Origin: Alviniconcha marisindica
Lineage: Eukaryota; Mollusca; Gastropoda; Provannidae
Reading direction: 5' to 3'
NCBI GenBank assembly: GCA_018857735.1
Contig: JABMCL010002046.1
Span: forward strand, 507,001-571,000
DNA length: 64,000 nt
A model generated the notes under the pieces. The model was not told the origin of the DNA, did no database searches, and was given only the letters and a program-made list of their open reading frames with translations. The translations under genes and the position numbers were made by a program. Positions 57,895-64,000 of this stretch are shown piece after piece; position 1 is the stretch's first letter; every line of letters starts with the position of its first letter.

Positions 57895-58520
57895 AAACTG
57901 CTAAGTTGCCCACAAAAAGGCTATTATATGTCTTCCCTGAAAGGAGATGGAACATCTGGACTGCAAATTTGTTACAGTACCAGAAATGACAGTCCTTTGA
58001 CTACTAGCTATATCTATGTCCCCTGAAAGGAGATGCAACATCTGGACTGCAAATTTGTTACAGTACCAGAAATGACAGTCCTTTGCCTACTAGCTATATT
58101 TACCTCCCCTGAAAGGAGATGTAACATCTGGACAGCAAATTTGTTACACTACAGAAATGACAGTCCTTTGACTATTAGCTATATATATCTCCCCTGAAAG
58201 GAGATGTAACATCTGGACAGCAAATTTGTTACACTACAGAAATGACAGTCCTTTGACTATTAGCTATATATATATCTCCCCTGAAAGGAGATGTAACATC
58301 TGGACAGCAAATTTGTTACACTACAGAAATGACAGTCCTTTGACTATTAGCTATATATATATATCTCTCCCCTGAAAGGAGATACAACATCTGGACAGCA
58401 AATTTGTTACACTACAGAAATGACAGTCCTTTGACTATTAGCTATATATATATCTCTCCCCTGAAAGGAGATGTAACATCTGGACAGCAAATTTGTTACA
58501 GTACCAGTCCTTTGACTACT
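57895..58520. repeat. 85-92 base tandem repeat downstream of RPL27A
   Basis: About seven copies of CCCCTGAAAGGAGATGTAAC-ATCTGGACAGCAAATTTGTT then CAGTCCTTTGACTATTAGCT and a variable (AT)n stretch that accounts for length differences. Confidence 0.88.
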
Positions 58521-60117
58521 ACAGTCAAATAACAGGAATGTGAATGACAGTACACACACAAATGTTGTCAGTTCTGCTGTTGGCTGCTGAGTGACTTTGT
58601 TGTGACTATTATTTGATTCTTTGTTCCTTGCTTTCATGTAGATTGTAATGAGCTAAGTGCTGCAATCAGAGACATGGCACATGAAAGATTTGTATTTGTC
58701 AGTCAATGTACAACCTATTGCTTGAGTGATAGCATTTATTTATCGTTTTTTTTCCTCGAGTTCTGAGCAATACATTATGCAAATGTATTTCAAGCAGATG
58801 GAATTCATTTTAAATCGCTTACACTAAGTTACAGCCAACTGCTTAATCTGTCAGCATTATTGTTGAGCGTAACTTGCATTTGGGGTAGGTTTTGTCTTTC
58901 AAGACATGGTCTCTTTTCACACATAACTTGCCAATATAGCAATGTCCAGTTTTTAAACCATCCTATGTAAATGCAGTTCATTGTTTTCAGTCACGCACAC
59001 ACGCTGCATGCTTTTTTTTAAAAATGCACACAAAAGCTAACCTATCGATTATCAAAGTACAAATAATATCAAAACTACACAGCTGGTACAGCATCACCAA
59101 ACAAATCATCGATCTATTGCACACACTGCTTTGAAATTTCATGGAATCAGAGATCAGAAATGAAGAAAAAAACTGATTTGCAAAACAAATGATCACAGTA
59201 AGAACTAAGTGATTGATGGGCAAAAAGGTCACACAGCAAAAGAATTAATCATGAGTACATTTTCCTGAATACTTCTCTGCAGTATGACAGCAACACCACT
59301 AAAATACTTTTCATGGCTCCTAGCCCCCTACCTCCCACTGCCCTCAATTTACCAAAGGTACATGCTCACTATGTCTCATACTCCAAAACAGCAACAAAAC
59401 TGCATGTTTAAAATACATCAAAACAGAACTGAAAAACAATTTCAACTGCATTACAACTTGTAACAATCATCCTGTCAACTGAGAAAAAAATCAGCTAGTT
59501 TGAAGCCAAAAAAAAGCACACAGAAGTCAATATTGTGGTCGACTTAAAATATGTTAATCAAAACGGTCTAATGTCTGCGCCACAATGTCAAAAACAAAAA
59601 AAGAGAAAAGTGTAGCTCTAACACTGGTTTAACAGCATTTCAATGTAAAATGTAATTTACTCAGTTACTGAAAACCAGCAGCTTATGGCAGTTTTAAATG
59701 ACCGCCTGCAACAACTTGCACACAGCCAGTACAAATTAACTTGGTCAAGTCATCACTTGCATTCTGCACAGAAGCACACAGTTACTACCACTACCAGGAG
59801 TTACCTTTGAATGTCTAAACTTTAACACATTTCTAACCCTTCATCAGCAATTCACCAACACTGTAAAGTAAAAGCAAGATGTCTGCGTGAATGTATTTGA
59901 GTTGAGGTTTAAAAAGAGAAGAAAATGTTAAGAATGACAGCCAGTGGACATAATCAGTGTTGATCCTGCAGGGCTGGGGGGGGGGGGGGGGGGACATGGG
60001 GAAACATACACCCCACATTACCACAATTATACACCAAGACGCACAACAGCAGATTATCACACAGACGAACATGTATATTACTCTTGATCAACATTGATAA
60101 TTAATGTACTTCTTTGT
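58520..60117. other. Intergenic stretch
   Basis: AT-rich, no recognisable gene. It contains a poly-G run at 59,976-59,993. Confidence 0.5.
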
Positions 60118-60475
60118 ACTGGAGGTCAGAGAAAAAGCAACAGATGGTGCCACCACCACACAGAACCACATCCAGATCAATTCACCTTACGCTACTAAAG
60201 ACAAAATGCAGAGTACCTGAAAAATACATTGTCCTAGGAGACAGAACAAAAAGCAACAGATGGGGCCAACTCCACCACACAGATCCACGTCCAGATCAAT
60301 TCACCTTACGCTACTAAAAACAAAATGCAAGGACCTGAAAAATACATTGTCCTAGGAGACAGACAGTAAGCACCAGACGGGGCCAACACTACCACACAGA
60401 TCCACGTCCAGATCAATTCACCTTACACAACTAAAGAAAGTGTGGAGGACCTGAAAAATACATTGTCCTAGGAGA
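60118..60475. repeat. 116-base tandem repeat, three copies
   Basis: Copies begin near 60,121, 60,237 and 60,354 and share CACAGATCCACGTCCAGATC-AATTCACCTTAC and GAAAAATACATTGTCCTAGG. Confidence 0.88.
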
Positions 60476-61564
60476 GGTTCATTTGAAGAATGGATGCACC
60501 TAGCCTATAAAAGAGATTTTGTTCTCCTGTCTTCTCTAATTAATGTGTATAAGCTGCTTTCGACTGACTGACTTCAGCGCATTGACCAATGAATGGGTCA
60601 TAAATCTGTGAGATCCCGCACCAAGTCTTTTTGCCTCTTTTTCGTTCACTCATCAGACACAGGCCCCAGTAGCACTCACAAATGCTACAATATGCTCCAA
60701 ATCCATACGGTGTTGATGTTGTCTTGCTCATGTGCAAGTGTTAATCTACTAATTTTTCCCTTGCATCTTACACTTCAAAACATTGATGTTAACATCCAGA
60801 CTTCAAGTTCAACAGCAGGGAAAGTTACTGTCAACTGTCTGGAGAGGACCAAGCGATAATGGTGTGACTGAGGACTGGAGAATCAAGACTGGTGCCATAC
60901 ACTGACAAAATCCTGCACTAGGGAATCTTCAATGTGCCACAGCAGTTTATCGCCTATGATGGTGGAACACTTCCTGCAGGACTGTCAGACCCACCAGAAG
61001 CTGAGAGCAGAAACTTGGCCTGCTGACACTCATCGTTTGACAACTCCATTCTGAAATTTAAACACCCTGTCCACATCTAATATTAGTGATAGCCAGCATA
61101 ATCAAAATTCACATAATAATTGTCTTCAAAGACTGAGTTAACGAGTTTTGGTTTCTCCTTGGGTTTTTTAGGACATCATCAGAGAGAAAAGCATGACCTT
61201 TTCACACAGAATGCATTCCATGAGTCAGACACATCTGGCGTCATTTCAAAACATCTGCTTGAGGGGATCAATGATGATGTGCCTCTTATTTCACACCAAA
61301 GTAAAGGAAATATGGTGATTCATTCCAAGCTCCGTTGAGTTTTGCTCAATTTTTTTTGTTAATATTGGATTAGCATTGCCAGTTACCAAATTATTTTAAG
61401 CAGTCATGAAACACAAGTGATTCATGTACAAAGGATACCAACAGTCTGTATAAAGGGAGAATTTAGTAAAAACTAGCCACACAAAGTGAAGACTTCAAGG
61501 AAGAATAAAGAAGAAATGGTCCAAGACAAATGTCTCCACTAACGTCGGTTCCACTGTACACAAC

Positions 61565-61725
61565 ATGAATTGAGGTTAGTCAGTTAGTAACTGGATGTTA
61601 ATATCCTGTCAACTACTGAGGTTAGTCAGTCAGTAACTGAATGTTAACGTCCTGTCAACTACTGAGGTTAGTCAGTGACTGGATGTTAATGTCCTGCCAA
61701 CTATTGAGGTTAGTCAGATAATGCA
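61565..61725. repeat. Tandem repeat of about 48 bases, three to four copies
   Basis: Units of TGAGGTTAGTCAGTTAGTAA-CTGGATGTTAATATCCTGTCAACTAC. Confidence 0.8.
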
Positions 61726-62261
61726 CAGTAGCAGAATAATCAAAATGGTGATTTTGTCCACTCCTGATGGAAAAAGTTCACACTACATGGATGTTAAAGG
61801 AACTAGCCTTCTCAGATGTTGTATATTGTTGCACAAGGACTTAGTATACAAGCAAGGGGCCCATTCCTATCTAACATAATGCACGGTGGTCACGTACTCA
61901 AAGTACACACCAACTTTCTATTCTACTGAGACTTAAGTTTGATTGTCTCATCCAGTGTCAACAGCTAAACAAACTGATGGGGGAAAAAACAATGATGGTC
62001 CATTGCCATTAACTGAATTTTGTTCTTTTTGTTGTTATTGTACAGCATGCTGTTTACGAAATGAGAGAATACTTGGTAAGATGGAGGCAATCACTAAACA
62101 GCGAGAAAAAAGAACACAGCAAAGACACACACACACACAAGAATGTCAGCTATCAACAATTCATGTGCTCTGAAAAGTATGCATGCAAAAAAGCCACACA
62201 CAAAAACAAGCACCTCACTTTGAACACTTTATTGACCTAACTAGTACTATCCAAAACCCAA

Positions 62262-62345
62262 AAGGCAACCTTGGGGAAACACCGTGGAGTGCATATGGGC
62301 TTTTCCAACCGCACAGATACCATCTTGAACTGAACTGAGACTGCA
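62262..62345 (+). mobile_element. SINE tail with TGAAC units, copy 2
   Basis: GGAGTGCATATGGGCTTTTC followed by CTTGAACTGAACTGAGACTG. Matches 484-585 after a shared CTTGGGGAAAC-like segment. Confidence 0.45.
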
Positions 62346-63039
62346 CTACTGGTGAACCCTTGGCTCTAAGCACAACAGACCCAACTGCTCATGCAATCCT
62401 GATTTTTTTTTAACTTTACCAACCCTCACACCTCTAACCCTAAATTTTAAAGAGCTGCAATATGTGTTGTTTTGTATGTTTTTTTTTTTTTTTTTTAAAT
62501 TAATGAAAGATACAGCAGTTTAAGAGTTAATTCAAACAACATCAAGAAGAGATGGTATTAAAGGAACTAGCCCTCTCAAGACTTTGCTATACCCAAGAAC
62601 GTCTTTCTCCAACACTGAGTAACAGGCAGAAAAAATCCCAATGAAAACTTAAAACTGAGGATTGTGTTTCAAAATGTTCCCTTGATTTGATTTTCTGTTC
62701 AGAATTCTCTTGCTCCAGTGACGGTTAGTGGCACTAACTGTAGAAAGCACTGTCATAACTCACAGTCACCCTCACAACTCACCACCGCCTCTCTGATCTT
62801 GCTCCTTGGGGGGCATGAGCAGTTGAGGTCAATATTCAAGCCCGACGTCAAAGAGTCCGTGCGTGAAACTCAGGGATGCTAGGACACTTGCCATTGTTGT
62901 GTGCGGCCAGTCCTGTTATTAACCACGAATGAAACTAAGCACAGAAGTTAAAAATGCAGTCAAGGGAGCATGACAAAACAAAATCCCTAGTACAAAGTTC
63001 TCATTCTTCTTCGGCCAGTTGGCTAAAACTCATTTCGAG

Positions 63040-63198
63040 ATGGCTAGTTCCTTTAAGACACAGGTTGGTGTTATTTCAGTGGTCATTGCTTGCATGTTTT
63101 TGTCATTTTTTTATGGTGCCATGGTACATGTTTCAGCAAAAGCATGGGACGCCTACAGCAGACGAAACTCACATCTGACACGATCATCAAGAGCAAAG
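63040..63198 (+). CDS. Doubtful first exon of a small membrane protein
   Basis: An ATG at 63,040 opens 53 codons ending at a possible donor (AAG/GTAACA). The product reads MASSFKTQVGVISVVIACMF then LSFFYGAMVHVSAKAWDAYS, with one clear hydrophobic helix and a basic end (RRNSHLTRSSRAK). I do not recognise the family and the rest of the gene would lie beyond the window. Against it, the first codons overlap dispersed repeat family Y (inverted). It could be chance. Confidence 0.2.
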
Positions 63199-63789
63199 GT
63201 AACAGTCTGAGACAAGGCAACGCATGTATGAGCAATATCAGGAAGTAATAGGAATACTCAATGATGTATCCCCACGAGAAGCTGACATGCTGGATTTCTT
63301 GCCACTTGAACAAAATGGATAACCAATTCACGGTATAAATTTTACACCACTGACAACGTTCCGAAAGTTCCACAGGGTTCAAAGTGCAGCAAGCCAACAG
63401 TCAACAAAGTGCAAGCTCCGATGGCAACAACTACTCTTGAACTCTGCGTCACTACATAAGCACGCAGTTGCAACGCTTCATAACCAAAACAACTAACATT
63501 TTTGACAGGTGAATGGATCGGTTCCCACAAAATCAGGGGTTGGGGGGAGACAGCTGTAACAAGAACCCACCTCCCTGCGTACACAAATCTGATTACAAGA
63601 GGTGTGAAGCCACCAACAGGGGTTAAAGATAGTTGACACACACATCAGTTTTGTGACCAGTTCATCACTGTAAGGAACTAGCTAATCTGCTAATACTATT
63701 TTTACTTCTAGTTGTTGCTTTTTCTTCTGTATATATATACACTCTACTGTCCAAGCTGGAAATTTTAAAAGAGGTGTGAGTTCTTTGGT

Positions 63790-63960
63790 ACAGGCCTGCA
63801 GCACTTGGTTTGTTACCTCACTTGTTCGTCTCATCCGAGGGACGCGTTGCTGAGTCTAACACCCTCACTGAGGGGTGGCTGCTGCCCAGCAAGGACCGAA
63901 CCTGCAACCTCTCAATTCGCAATCACGCCCCATCACCAATCGGCTGCCGTACCTTCTTTA
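63790..63960 (-). mobile_element. tRNA-derived SINE at the right edge
   Basis: The minus strand reads GGCAGCCGATTGGTGATGGG, then GAGAGGTTGCAGGTTCGGTCC (B box). The body includes GCTGCTGGGCAGCAGCCACC-like sequence. Not a foldable tRNA. Confidence 0.5.
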
Positions 63961-64000
63961 TTATCATTAATCTCTTATCCCTTCACATTCAATGCTACCA

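Larger units (their letters stand above)
60480..63030. other. Intergenic stretch
   Basis: Scattered family Y cores (61,796 and 62,560), the tandem repeat at 61,565 and a SINE tail at 62,262. No gene recognised. Confidence 0.5.

Overview
The window reads as nuclear DNA of a marine invertebrate, most likely a mollusc and probably a gastropod. This is an inference from GT-AG introns, long CA/TG microsatellites, poly-G runs, tRNA-derived SINEs, a DIRS-type retroelement and the two conserved genes. No bacterial, viral or organellar gene layout is present. Almost all long open frames are artefacts of simple repeats; real coding sequence is only a few kb of the 64 kb.

Two genes are supported, arranged head to head. 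On the minus strand, a DENND2-family gene (DENN-domain Rab exchange factor) fills about 10,274-51,000. I resolved 15 coding exons with GT-AG junctions that add up to about 1,137 residues: a disordered, proline-rich N-terminal exon of 624 codons (47,849-49,720), then 14 small exons carrying the uDENN, cDENN and dDENN modules and a basic C-terminus. On the plus strand, RPL27A (ribosomal protein uL15) occupies 51,260-56,665 in five exons and gives a complete 148-residue protein. Its start and the DENND2 leader exon lie a few hundred bases apart, so they probably share a bidirectional promoter near 51,000-51,260. The RPL27A introns hold up to four related copies of a sequence that folds like an H/ACA box snoRNA.

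The DENND2 introns are packed with minisatellites. The most striking one (15,490-17,157) starts exactly at the 5' splice site of coding exon 13 and repeats that splice site at 51-base spacing, so alternative donor use would insert 17-residue repeats in frame between the cDENN and dDENN modules. Another (23,770-24,720, 81-base unit) is open in frame with exon 9. Intron 3 holds a broken DIRS-like retroelement (reverse transcriptase, RNase H, tyrosine recombinase) with a fold-back end. Exon 4 has a degenerate tandem duplicate.

The flanks 1-10,270 and 56,700-64,000 contain no recognisable gene apart from one doubtful exon at 63,040-63,198. They hold fold-back elements, SINE pieces, tandem repeats and microsatellites. 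I did not find a clearly new molecular system. The strongest leads are the splice-site minisatellite, the snoRNA family and the fold-back elements.
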